Shown: in pieces, positions 23,975 through 34,400 of the stretch
How the letters are laid out: every line of letters begins with the position of its first letter
Numbering within the stretch: the first letter of the stretch is position 1
Source of the DNA: Asterias amurensis
Taxonomy: Eukaryota > Echinodermata > Asteroidea > Forcipulatida > Asteriidae
Reading direction: 5' to 3'
DNA: 64,000 nucleotides
Assembly (NCBI RefSeq): GCF_032118995.1
Contig: NC_092667.1
Coordinates: 2,100,931 to 2,164,930 of the forward strand
Made by a program: the position numbers and the translations under genes
Notes under the pieces: model-generated
The model's database searches: none
What the model was told of the DNA's origin: nothing
What the model saw: only the letters and a program-made list of their open reading frames with translations

Positions 23975-25411
23975 AAGGTACTTTTTGTGTTTGTTCATTG
24001 GCTCACTCGGACTTCCTGTCAACTGTCGGAATTCGTGTTAACTTTTGAGGCACCTTTGTTTCATGACCGGAAGTGTAAAATAATAAAATGGATGTGAATG
24101 AATGGGCTCGTCAATCATGGAGGTAAAAAGTCAAATGAAGGTGACGCCATTCCTGTACTAATTTGAATAAGCTTGAATTACAATAAACAAATTAAACAAT
24201 TGTTCTTATTGTTAAAACTATTATTGTTATTGTTCTAAAGAGTCTAACTTAGTCCACTATGGTGATGAAAACAAATCACTGGTTCAATTGACGAAACGAA
24301 ATCTGGGCTGAACAATTGATCTGGAACTAAACAGTCGTCTGCCTGGTGGCGCCTTACGTCTTTTCAACGAAAAACCAATGTTGACATACGTCTCAATAGG
24401 GAGGTATTTTTACGGTATTCAGAGACACGAAATAACCCACGGCTGTTTTATGATTGACATTAACTGAATTCTCCAGAACTTAAAAGATTCCTACAAAATG
24501 AATGCGTAAGCAGGACAGTATAAATCGAAATACGCTAGACTTAAGAACACATTCAAGTTTGAAGCTTTAAGAAGCTTATCTTAGTCTAACGGTACGAAGA
24601 AATACCAATTGACATTAATTTATCATATTAATAAAATAAAAGTACTTAAAGATGGATGTTATGACAGTCCAAGAACAATATAAGTTATATAAAGTGACAT
24701 ATTTGAATAAATCCAGACAGTTAAAGTCCTCAGTTAATGTAAACCAGAATGTAACGGCTGTATGTTAACAACTTAATGTTTTCAACTGTCCCCAAACTAA
24801 ACTCATATTGACAAAAAATCAAGCCCTTTTAAGCTTAAAGTCAAACTTGAACCTTATTCAGGCTCCAGATTCTGATCAAAGCTAACAGCGGAACTGAACA
24901 GGCAACAGGAAATTTAGTCTCCCCTAAGTTCACTGTACAAGTTGACCAGCCCAAGATGCGCCAGTAAGATCTGTCACTGTGAGCACTTCAATTTTGTATG
25001 ATGTTTTTTTATCGACATGAACTGGCCGTATAGAAAAAAAAGTGCAAGCAGTATATATGGGTGATTTTGGGGGAACAGTGCAGTGACATGGCGAGGGACT
25101 GTAGACAACGAACAAAACCCAAGCTACAAACCGACAAATCTCAGTAGGACACCTCCAACGAAAGAATTATTAGTTGTGAAACAGAATGACGCAACAGAAA
25201 TACACCGAACTGTGCATTCACTATCTAACAATGAAGACAAAGAAGTTGTCAAAAATGTGGTAACAACAAATTCCTACGCAATTTCTTTTGTGCGTGGAAG
25301 TTCAGATTCTGCGATGATTAACAGAGAGAACAGTTTTCAATTTAACAAATATTAACGTCACAACCAACCCTGTTTTTGCTCGTCTTTTTTTAACTCAACT
25401 GGCCAGTCGAT
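23975..25411. other. Intergenic, no gene seen
   Basis: AT-rich. A 90-codon plus-strand frame at 25083-25355 starts with GTG, not ATG, and matches nothing I know. Confidence 0.4.
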
Positions 25412-25580
25412 TAAAGGCACTGGACACCTTCGGTAATTGCAAAAGACCAGCATTCTCATTTGATGTATCCCAACATATTCATAAAATAACAAGTCTGTGA
25501 AAATTTTGGTACAATTGGTCGTCGAAGCTGCAAGAGAATAATGAAAGAAAAAAACACAATTTTTGCACAAATTTGCAGAA
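25412..25580 (+). mobile_element. T1 fragment
   Basis: The left TTAA end is present (AGGCACTGGACACCTTCGG). Truncated after the ATGAAAGAAAAAAACAC segment. Confidence 0.7.
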
Positions 25581-25746
25581 TTGATTTCTACCATTGATCA
25601 ATTGACTTTGCAATTTGGTTTGAAAATGATACTGACAGCGTTTTGTCTTGCCCCCTTCAACTAATAATAGCTCTTGTACAACGCATTTTACAGTATTAAA
25701 TATCAATACGCTTTACACTAGTGCCCTGGGCCGATTTCACTATCCT

Positions 25747-25950
25747 TTAAGAATGCAATGGACACTATTGGTAATTACTCAAAATAATTATTAGCATAAA
25801 ACCTTACTTGGTAACGAGTAATGGGGAGAGGTTGATGGTATAAAACATTGTGGGAAACAGCTCCCTCTGAAGTTTATGTTATGCATATGTTGAGATACAC
25901 CAAGTGAGAAGACTGGTCTTTGACAATTACCAAGTGTTCACTGTCTTTAA
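25747..25950 (-). mobile_element. T1, internally deleted to about 200 bp
   Basis: Both terminal arms are kept, but the sequence jumps from CTCCCTCTGAAG directly to TTTATGTTATGCATATG, losing the central palindrome. Confidence 0.8.
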
Positions 25951-25987
25951 GACTATGTCATAGGACGCTTTAGGGGTTATTAGAAAC

Positions 25988-26355
25988 TTAAAGGCTGTGG
26001 ACACTATTGGTAATTGTCAAAGACCAGTCATCTCACTTGGTTTATCTAAATATATGCACAAAATAACAAACCTGTGAACATTTGAGCTCAATTGGTCGTT
26101 GAAGTTGCGAGATAAGAATGAAAGAAAAAACACCCTTGTCACACAAAGTGTGCATTTCGAAACCTCAAATTCTAAACTTGGGGTCTCGAAATCAAATTCG
26201 TGGAAAATTACTCCTTTCTCGAATACTATGTCACCTCAGAGGGAGCCGTTTCTCACAATGTTTTACACCACCAACCTCTCCCCGTTACTCGTCACCAAGT
26301 AAACTTATGCTAATAATTATTTTGAGTAATTACCAATAGTGTCCACTGCTTTTAA
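25988..26355 (+). mobile_element. T1, full length
   Basis: TTAA at 25988-25991 and 26352-26355. A fragment of the P5 family (GGCTAGTCCTAAGTTGGGACG, to about 26435) follows directly. Confidence 0.88.
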
Positions 26356-26594
26356 GGCTAGTCCTAAGTTGGGACGACTAACTGGCGATACAGACTAGTC
26401 TTAACTTTGTGAAATCCATCACCCAGGTCGTTGGGCCAATAATATTCCTTTTTTTCCTCCAATCTTAACTCGGGAAGATTATTTCTACTCTATTTCTTCC
26501 TCAAGTGGACAAAATTAAAAGAAAAAAAAACAATAATCACAACTTCAAACATTTGGTTTTGGTAAACTTTTGGTGTGGTCGCTAGTCTACCTTT

Positions 26595-26872
26595 CTAAGC
26601 CGTGGTCGAGTGGTTAGACTGCATGACTGCACAAGTTGTGGGTTCGAATCCCCAGCTAACCACTGATTTCACAATGACTAGAATAATTAGTGTCGTCTAG
26701 TTACTGAATCACAATTTCTTGACTTGTGCAATTCATAATCATAGACGTTAAACCAATGTTTGTATGAGAGAGATTGGTTGTTGCCAACTTGGTGTTTATA
26801 TCCCCTTGTGGGAGTTTGCCGAGTTCCCTTGATGGGAAGATCATCTAAACAAACAAACAAACAAACAAACAG
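26595..26872 (+). mobile_element. tRNA-derived SINE with (CAAA)n tail
   Basis: The 5' part has tRNA-like internal promoter boxes: TGGTCGAGTGGTTAGAC for box A and GGTTCGAATCC for box B (about 26640-26652). A tRNA-unrelated body follows, ending in six AAAC units (26846-26872). A second copy, 5'-shortened, lies at 57437-57690 with the same GACGGGAAGATCATCTAA segment before its tail. Confidence 0.8.
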
Positions 26873-26889
26873 TATACAATTATACGTAT

Positions 26890-27150
26890 TCTAACCAAAC
26901 CACTGCCCCCTCTTGTTGATTGACAACCCCTCTTGGACATGTGGCTTGGTCCAGCTTAGGGTATCGTGACATATGAGCTGACCAATGTGTACGATGTGGT
27001 TTAGACAACGCAATTATTAAAATAAACCACTGCCCCCTCTTGTTAATTGACAACCCCTCTTGGACATGTGGCTTGGTCCAGCTTAGGGTATCGTGACATA
27101 TGAGCTGACTAATGGTACGATGTGGTTTAGACAATGCAATTATTAAAATA
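26890..27150. repeat. Two tandem copies of a 127-bp unit
   Basis: AAACCACTGCCCCCTCTTG recurs at 26897 and 27024. The units are almost identical, so duplication looks recent. The open minus frame across them is a by-product. Confidence 0.85.
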
Positions 27151-27409
27151 TGTCAGCAAGTGCTGACAGCAGATTTTCAAAGCAAGTTGCTCTCTGTGAG
27201 GCTTGGGCCTCACTTATCATTCAACGGGAAAAGAGTTGCACTTTCTTGCGGTTTACTGTACCAAACTTTTGGTCACTTAGAATGATGGACATGTCAGTTA
27301 TGTTGGTGATTGAACGATCACCTTGTTAAAGATACTCCCAAAGTGATAGCACTGATTGATAGCGATATAATCACAGCACATTTAAAGACCAAACAACATG
27401 CCCCCCCCC

Positions 27410-27930
27410 CCCCCCCCCACCACCACCTTCCTTCTTCATTTAACACATCATGTATTAATTAGTACCTTACCGTATTGCTAAATTTTTACATTCATTTTGA
27501 TTTGGAAACAAAAAGGAAATTCGCGGCCAAAAACACCCCGCATTATAGGCTTCCAGAAACACGAGCGCCTTTAACTTTAGATGATAATTTCAACAATTAA
27601 CCGACATTATTATTGACAAGTTCAAGATCAGTTGATGATTCTGCTGTGACGGAATATGTTATTCTAATCAGCCATAAGCGAATTAGATTCAAATGGCTGG
27701 TAAACTTGCGTGCACCTCACTGTGAATTTTCGATAGACTATCACTCAGCGTTGATTATACTTGTCAGATAAAATTGTCTTTTTTAGAAAGAAGAAACCAG
27801 ACACCATACACAATACTCAATTTAAACATGTTGCACGAGGATGAGGGGTGTGGTCTACTCCACTTGCGCACTTTGCTAAACATTTCGAGTGGAACTAGTT
27901 CACTAGTTGTGTGCCATCACCGTGTGCGAG
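27410..27930. other. Intergenic, no gene seen
   Basis: A C-tract (27401-27418) begins the stretch. No exon is recognisable. Confidence 0.35.
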
Positions 27931-27954
27931 TGTTAGCAACCGTGCGAACGCACT

Positions 27955-28225
27955 TCAGAGGTGTTGAAGGGGGTGAATGGGTGAAGACGGGGGAGGGATG
28001 GATGGGGTGGGATGGGATGGGGGTGGGGGTGGGCGGGCGGGGAGGGGGTGGGGGTAGGCGGGCGGGGAGGGGGAGTGGACTGGTGGGGAGGGGGGTGGAC
28101 GGGTAGGTTAAGGGAACGGGGTCGACGGTTCCAGGTGGGGATGGGGGTAGGGAAGAGGTTTAGTGGGGTGGATGGGGTGGAGCATGGGGTTATCGATGAT
28201 GGATGAGGAAGGGCAGGAGTTGGGG
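27955..28225 (+). repeat. G-rich GGGATGG/GGGTGGGC tract
   Basis: About 270 bp of strand-asymmetric G-rich sequence with many GGG runs separated by 1-5 bases. This is the textbook arrangement for G-quadruplex formation. The Pro/His-rich and Gly-rich frames across it are compositional artefacts. Confidence 0.8.
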
Positions 28226-28749
28226 GGTGCACATGAAAGTGGCATTACCTACTTGGCAAGAAAAAATATGGTTGCACCATGGAGAAATAATTTTGCACTA
28301 AATACATAATTTTTTTTTATTTATTTAGTGTTTAATAACAAATATATAAAGCAAAACAGTTTACATTCGGAAAAACGACTACAAAAAGCCCCTAATTTGT
28401 TTTTTTCAAACACCCCAACAAACAAATAGACAAACAAACAACAAGTATAAAACCAACACAGACAACAACAGGACAACCTGGAAACAAGATATACATGAGC
28501 AAAAAGACAAGACACAGACACACAACTAAAACAGAGATGCAGACCTGAGGTATTGCCTAAAAAGCTTAAAAGAAAATAAACAAGACGAGACAAAAACGGT
28601 ATCAATACCCCAACAGACAAATAAACAAACATTTTCTTAGAAATATGAATTGGCCAATGCAAAGGGAAAGACAAAGCAAAACTTATCAACTATCTGGTCC
28701 AAGAAAAGGCAACAGTTCTGGCAAAAGAATCTAGATTTGGATAAATATT

Positions 28750-28965
28750 CTCAACGCTCTAAATAGAGCCAAGCGAGAAGAGAAGATGATGAAGAAATTT
28801 CAGAGTTAGATGTGGGAGGAAAACCACAGAGACTTAATCCAGGGAAAACCCACGCAGTCAAGTAGGGACGGAAAACCTAATCCACTAAGTGCCACGGTGG
28901 GATTCGAACCAGAGTCCCAGAGGTTGAATGCATAGACAGTAGACACCACTACGCCAACCTGACCG
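28750..28965 (-). mobile_element. tRNA-derived SINE, second type
   Basis: Read on the minus strand it begins GGTCAGGTTGGCGTAGTGG (box A region) and has GGTTCGAATCCCACC (box B). A body with GTTTTCCCTGGATTAAG and GTTTTCCTCCCACATC follows. A functional tRNA is unlikely: the anticodon arm does not pair convincingly and the body continues past the 3' end. Confidence 0.7.
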
Positions 28966-29100
28966 AATCATTAAAAGCACAAAGAAACTTCAGTAGCTGT
29001 AAACAGTTACAAACTGGGATTGAGGTGCATCCATCTACATTGGTACATTATAACAGCAGGTTATCAGCGTCGTCGGTTTGGATGACTTAAATAATATAGG

Positions 29101-29490
29101 GTGCGTTCGATTAGCTTCCCTGGGGTCGATTTCACAAAGAGTTAGGTCTAGTCCTAACTTAGGACTAGTCCTAGGAGATAAACAAATTGCATGGATAGTC
29201 CTAAGTTTGGACGAGTAACTGGTCCTAACTCGAGATAAGACTAGTCCTAACTCTTTGTGAAATCCACCCCAGGGTCTACCCCGCAGTGCTCACTCGGGTG
29301 AGCCCCCGACAAGAGCTAAACGAACAATCATGCACGTCATGCGCCTGGGGCCAGCCCCCAAGTAACCCACTCCACAAGCAGGGCACTTGAGGACGGCTGA
29401 CCCGGGTGAGCCCCCGGAATGACGTCAAAGCTATTCAAACGCACCGGGGGCAGACCGGGGTCGACCAAGGGAAGCTAAACGAACAAAGGC
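29101..29490. mobile_element. Fold-back element containing a P5 insertion
   Basis: Ends GTTCGATTAGCTTCCCTGG and AAGGGAAGCTAAACGAAC are inverted copies. Inside, at about 29124-29274, lies a complete P5 unit (CTGGGGTCGATTTCACAAAG to CTTTGTGAAATCCACCCCAG) composed of TAGGACTAGTCCTA palindromes. The host is GC-rich (CCCGGGTGAGCCCCCGG). Confidence 0.75.
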
Positions 29491-29831
29491 GAATGTACTA
29501 GCCGGCTGGGAGGCCGGTCTCTGGCGTTATTCACGAGCCTGGAACGGTGACATCAGATGGTCAGGCTAACAATAATATACCAACTTAACTACTTTATCAT
29601 GGCCTATTGAGGGCAGGCTTCACCTTCAGTATTGTAGGAGATGGTATCATTGGTTTTCAGTAAAGATCATTCTTTTAACAAATCATAGACTTATCTCTTA
29701 AAATAATCTGAAATAACAATTTGTTTATATTTTTTATATAAAGACTCTTATGTAACACTCTTATACTACTACTCTTATACTATGTGTATGTATTGATCAA
29801 GCATGTACATTTAAGGAAAATTAAAACTCGT

Positions 29832-30090
29832 CTAAACCCAGCTTGATAAGAGCACCAGACTCAAGCTCTTGTGTTCCTGATCAGCAAGCCCCAGTCGTGA
29901 CACTTGTGTCCTTAAGCTAGACACTCTACCATGTTTGTTTTATCCTTCGCATGGAATATCAAACTGTTGGTCATGTGTGTTGTGTAGTTCTCATAAAAGA
30001 ACCCAGGGCACTTATTGGAAAGAGAAAGGGTTCGCCCAGGTGTTTCTTGTTGGATTGGCTGCATAATGCACCACAACACTTTGTATACCA
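29832..30090 (+). mobile_element. SINE, third type (GAACCCAG..TTCGCCCAGGTGTT body)
   Basis: The tRNA-like head (GATAAGAGCACCAGACTCAAGC) is weakly preserved. The body contains ACACTTGTGTCCTTAAGC and TAAAAGAACCCAGGGCAC. Related copies are at 32276-32573 and 51088-51998. The 3' tail runs into the minisatellite that follows. Confidence 0.7.
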
Positions 30091-30094
30091 TTAC

Positions 30095-30615
30095 AGCAGA
30101 GCTTGACGGCGCAGCACAACCGCCCCGCACAACGGTGCAGCATGACGGCACAGCATGACTGGGCAGCACTACGCACAGCACGACGGCGCAGCACAACAGT
30201 GCACTATGATGGCGCAGCATGACATCACAGCATGACGGCACAGCACAACGGTGCAGCGGGACAGCGCTACATGACAGCAGAGCACAACGGTGCAGCACGA
30301 CAGCGCTACACGACAGCAGTGCACAACAGTGCAGCACAACAGCGCTACACAACAGCAGAGCACAACAGTGCAGCACGACACTGCTACACGACAGCAGAGC
30401 ACAAAAGTGCAGCCTGACAGCACTACACAACAGCAGAGCACAACAGTGCAGCACGACAGCACTACACGACAGCAGACCACAATGGTGCAGCACGACGGCG
30501 CAGCACGACAATGCAGTAGGATGGCGTCGCACGACAGCGCAGCACAATGCACAGCAGGATGGGGCAGAAAAACGGATGAAACACAACAGTTCAGCACGAC
30601 GGTGCAGTACGTTGG
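30095..30615. repeat. 13-bp minisatellite with 39-bp higher-order unit
   Basis: The array parses into 13-mers of type GCGCAGCACGAC plus one base. In the middle part three subtypes cycle as AGCGCTACACGAC, AGCAGAGCACAAC, GGTGCAGCACGAC, giving a 39-bp unit. Since 39 is divisible by 3, frames on both strands stay open (up to about 240 codons, Cys-rich on the minus strand and Gln/Thr-rich on the plus). I see no reason to call any of them a gene. Confidence 0.9.
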
Positions 30616-30626
30616 CGTAAATGGTT

Positions 30627-31010
30627 TTAAAGACACTGGACACTATTGGTAATTGTCAAAGACCAGTCTTCTCACTTGGTGTATTTCAACATATGCATAA
30701 AATAACAAACCTGTGAACATTTGGGCTCAATTGGTTGTCGAAGTTGCGAGATAATAATGAAAGAAAAACACCCTTGCCACACAAAGTTGTGTGCTTTAAG
30801 ATGCTTAATTTTGAGACCCTTAAATTCTAAATCTGACGCCTCGAAATCAAATTCGTGGAAAATCACTTCTTTCTCAAAAACTACATTACTTCAGAGGGAG
30901 CTGTTTCTCACAATGTTTTATACTATCAACAGCTCCCCATGACTCGTTACAAAGTAAGGTTTTATGCTAATAATTATTTTGAGTAATTACCAAGTGTCCA
31001 CTGCCTTTAA
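30627..31010 (+). mobile_element. T1, full length
   Basis: TTAA at 30627-30630 and 31007-31010. It lies about 150 bp downstream of the MAM gene stop codon, so it probably falls in that gene's 3' UTR or just beyond. Confidence 0.88.
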
Positions 31011-31162
31011 AGACAGCATGCAATGGGAGACTTTTAGGCGATCTTTTTCACAGTATATTGTGTGCTCAGACCTATGCGCACGCACGCTGTGAGCCGCAAA
31101 AAAAGGACTGGTTTGTCTGCTGCCGTCAGCGTCTCAAAAGTCTCCTATTGGCTGCCTCATTT

Positions 31163-31472
31163 TTAACAACCGATAGCTTCATAAACATCTTCATCCTCAG
31201 CATCATTACTCCAAGACAGTTTGTGCGTTCTCATGCACTGCCCCGGTCTTTCTTTAAGTAATGTTGCCTTCGGTTGTAGATACATATCACTATATCTTAC
31301 TGGAATCTTGGGCTTTGATGCTCCATCTGCTGCATTCATTCCACAATACTCAAGATGGTTTACCTTTTGTTCGTCTAATTCTGTGACAGAGTCAGAGGGC
31401 GTACTGGGGGTGTGTTTAGAGGTTGTCTGGTCGGATGGTGGATGGCGTTTCAGGACTTTAGGAGATTGTTTC
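31163..31472 (-). CDS. MAM protein exon 7: cytoplasmic tail and stop
   Basis: Acceptor CCTCTATAG. 102 residues then TAA at 31163-31165. The tail holds Ser/Thr-Pro sites (HTPSTPSDS) and several tyrosines in acidic or Yxx contexts (LEYCGM, SDMYLQ, EDVYEAIG), which could be phosphorylated. An internal AAAG|GTAAAC could serve as an alternative donor. Confidence 0.75.
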
Positions 31473-34400
31473 CTATAGAGGATAAATAAACGTGATAGTA
31501 GTTAGAAAACCTACAAAATGGACATGAAAATTTTAGCATAAAACCTGTCTTGGTGACGAGTAATGGGGAGAGGTTGATAGTATAAAACATTGTGAGAAAT
31601 AGCTGCCTCTGAAGTGCCATACTTTTTGAGAAAGAAGTAATTTTCCACGAATTTGATTTCGAGACCTCAAGTTAAGAACTTGAGGTCTCGAAATCAAGCA
31701 TCTGAAAGCACACAACTTCGTGTGACAAGGGTGTTTTTTTCTTTCAAAGTTATCTTGCAACTCCGACGACCAATCAAGCTCAAATTTTCACAGGTTTGTT
31801 ATTTTATGCACATGTTGATATACACCAAGTGAGAAGACTGGTCTTTGACAGTTACCAATGGTGTCCACTGTCTTTACCTGAAAGGGTGACAAATGTTAGT
31901 GGTGTATTTGACAGTTGATTATTAGCATACCAGGCGAATATAAAGCTCTTAAATTAATTCTACCTACCTCAGCTTACAAATGTGGACACCAGCTAGTATC
32001 AGAAACAGTGCTAAGCAACCAGCCACTGCGATTGAAACAACTGCAACCATCATCCACACTGTGAATACAAAGTCACTTGTACAAATTATAAGGGATATGT
32101 TCCAGTCACTCATTTTAAAGGAACACGTTGCCTTGGATCGGTCGAGTTGGTCTTTGAAAAGCATTCTGTAACTGTTTGTTATAAAATGCATGTATGGTTG
32201 GAAAGATGTTGTAAAAGTAGAACACAATGATCTACACAAATATGCCTCAAAATTGCATGTTTTTTTTTTACCTCGTGTCCCGGATGGGACATAAAGCCGT
32301 TGGTCCGATGTGCTGTGTAACGCATGTAAAAGAACCCAGTGCACTTTTCGAAAAGAGAAGCTGGGTTTGCCCCGGTGTTCCTGGCTGTGGCTGCTGTATG
32401 CGCCGTAGCACCTTGTAAACCCTTAAAAGGTGCTACATAATTGGGTCTCAAAATTCATCACTGCATATACCTATCTTTCTGAAAGTTTGTATATACTCAG
32501 TGCCTTGAGTACCTTGTTTGGTAGATACATGCGCTATATAAGACTTCGATATTATTATTGTTATTATTACCTTTAGGTTCAATTATTGTACACGTAGGTC
32601 TCTCCACGGCAGATTTGTTTATAGATGTCGGTGCCAATGTTGATGTAGGTATAGCTGTATGAATGACATCACAATGAGAAAAAGAAATATTAGCACGGTG
32701 CCGGTGTCCCCGGGGAATTCTGTCCGTCGGAGATGATTCAGTCCCAAGCGTGGGCTTGAGGAGGATGATTTAAAGGCAGTGGACACTATTGGTAATTACT
32801 CAAAATAATTAGTAGCATACAACCTTACTTGGTAACGAGTAGTGGGGAGAGGTTGATAGTATAAAACATTGTGAGAAACGGCTCCCTCTGAAGTGACATA
32901 GTTTTCCAGGATTCGATTTCGAGACCTCAGAATTAGATTTTGAGGTCTAGAAATCAAGCATCTGAAAGCACACAAGACTAATATCGCGCAACTTCGACGA
33001 CCAATTGAGCTCAAATTTTCAAAGGTTTGTATGCATATGCCTTTGCATTTTGTGCATATGTTTAGATACACCAAGTGAGAAGACTGGTCTTTGACAATCA
33101 CCAATAGTGTCCAGTGTTTTTAAAAGAGGGCGCGATAAAAAAAAGTTTGTACACAGTTTACCAAATGGGGGGGGGGGGGGGACACACCCAAATCTTCTTC
33201 CAAACCGGGACTATACTCGGAAACGAAATATTATCTATCAAATTTTATAAACCAAAACAGCAACTGCATGGGTAACTTTTAAATAATTTGGGATTGACAA
33301 AAGAAAAAATTTACCAACGACCTCCGGGTTAACGCCGGGGCATTACCAAATGAGCTATGGTCGCAGTCTCCCAACTTGTCAATATCTTTGTTCGGGGGTG
33401 CCAATCAGAAGCCACAACAATTAGCTGTCCCCTAGCCAGGGATCACACCCAAATTGCGCTACAACCTATGAAGCGACAGCCAGGCGAACTGGATGCGACT
33501 TTATATCACCACAATATTATTTTGATAATTTACTTAATTGATTGTACAATTAGGATTCCATAGCAATGTTGGAAGGAGAACAAATCAGATCCCTTTCTAA
33601 TCTAAAAAGATTTAGAAATAGTTTAAAGCCATTATACGCTTTCGGAACAGAAAACAATTAAAAGTTCACAGATTTACAAATAAATTACAGGGTTTACAGA
33701 AGGTAATGGTGAAAGGCTTTTCTTGAAATATTATTCCATGAAATACTTTACTTTTTGAGAAAACTTTAAAACAATATCAATTCTCGATATCGAGAATTAC
33801 GGATTTATTTTAAACACATGTCATGACACGGCGAAACAAGGGTGGGTTTTCCTGTTATTTTCTCCCGACTCCGATGACTAATTGAGCCCTAAATTTTCAC
33901 AGCAATGTTATTTTATATAGAAGTTGTGATACACAAAGTGTGGGCATTGGACAATACTGTTTACTGAAAGTCTGCAATGGCTTTAATAATGATACAAAAA
34001 GGGAATTAAAGAAAGATGGTGGCAAACTGCACAAAAAGAACAAATTAGTCTATTATACCTTCTTGCACTTCCATGACTTCCTGGTAAAATCCAATTGATA
34101 TATCATCAATACCAATGTCACTGTGAACGCCACCAAGTACACCTACAAATTCAACCTGTGATTAACCAAACATCAATAATATCACCTTACAGGCCTATAT
34201 GTAGCCTTGATTCAAGGCTGTTGGCATAGTGTGCCCCGGCCCGGTGCGGCACGATTCGGCAACTGCATGCAGTGCATACACGAGTATAGCAAATCGTGAG
34301 TACGGTCGTGTCTTTCAACCTCGTATGCGTGGCACAGTACATACCATGTACACCGTACAGATGTACATGTACACATACACTGTACATGTACTATCATGCA

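Noticed and set aside
25083-25355. 90-codon plus-strand frame
   Set aside because: It starts at GTG with no in-frame ATG until near its end. No family resemblance or splice support.
27933-28232. Pro/His-rich or Gly-rich proteins
   Set aside because: Artefact of the G-rich tract. Every frame is compositionally biased in the same way.
28860-28965. Possible functional tRNA gene (minus strand)
   Set aside because: Box A and box B are present, but the anticodon arm does not pair well and the unit continues into a SINE body.
29912-30652. Cys-rich and Gln/Thr-rich long frames on both strands
   Set aside because: They coincide with the 13/39-bp satellite and have no start context, domain or splice signals.
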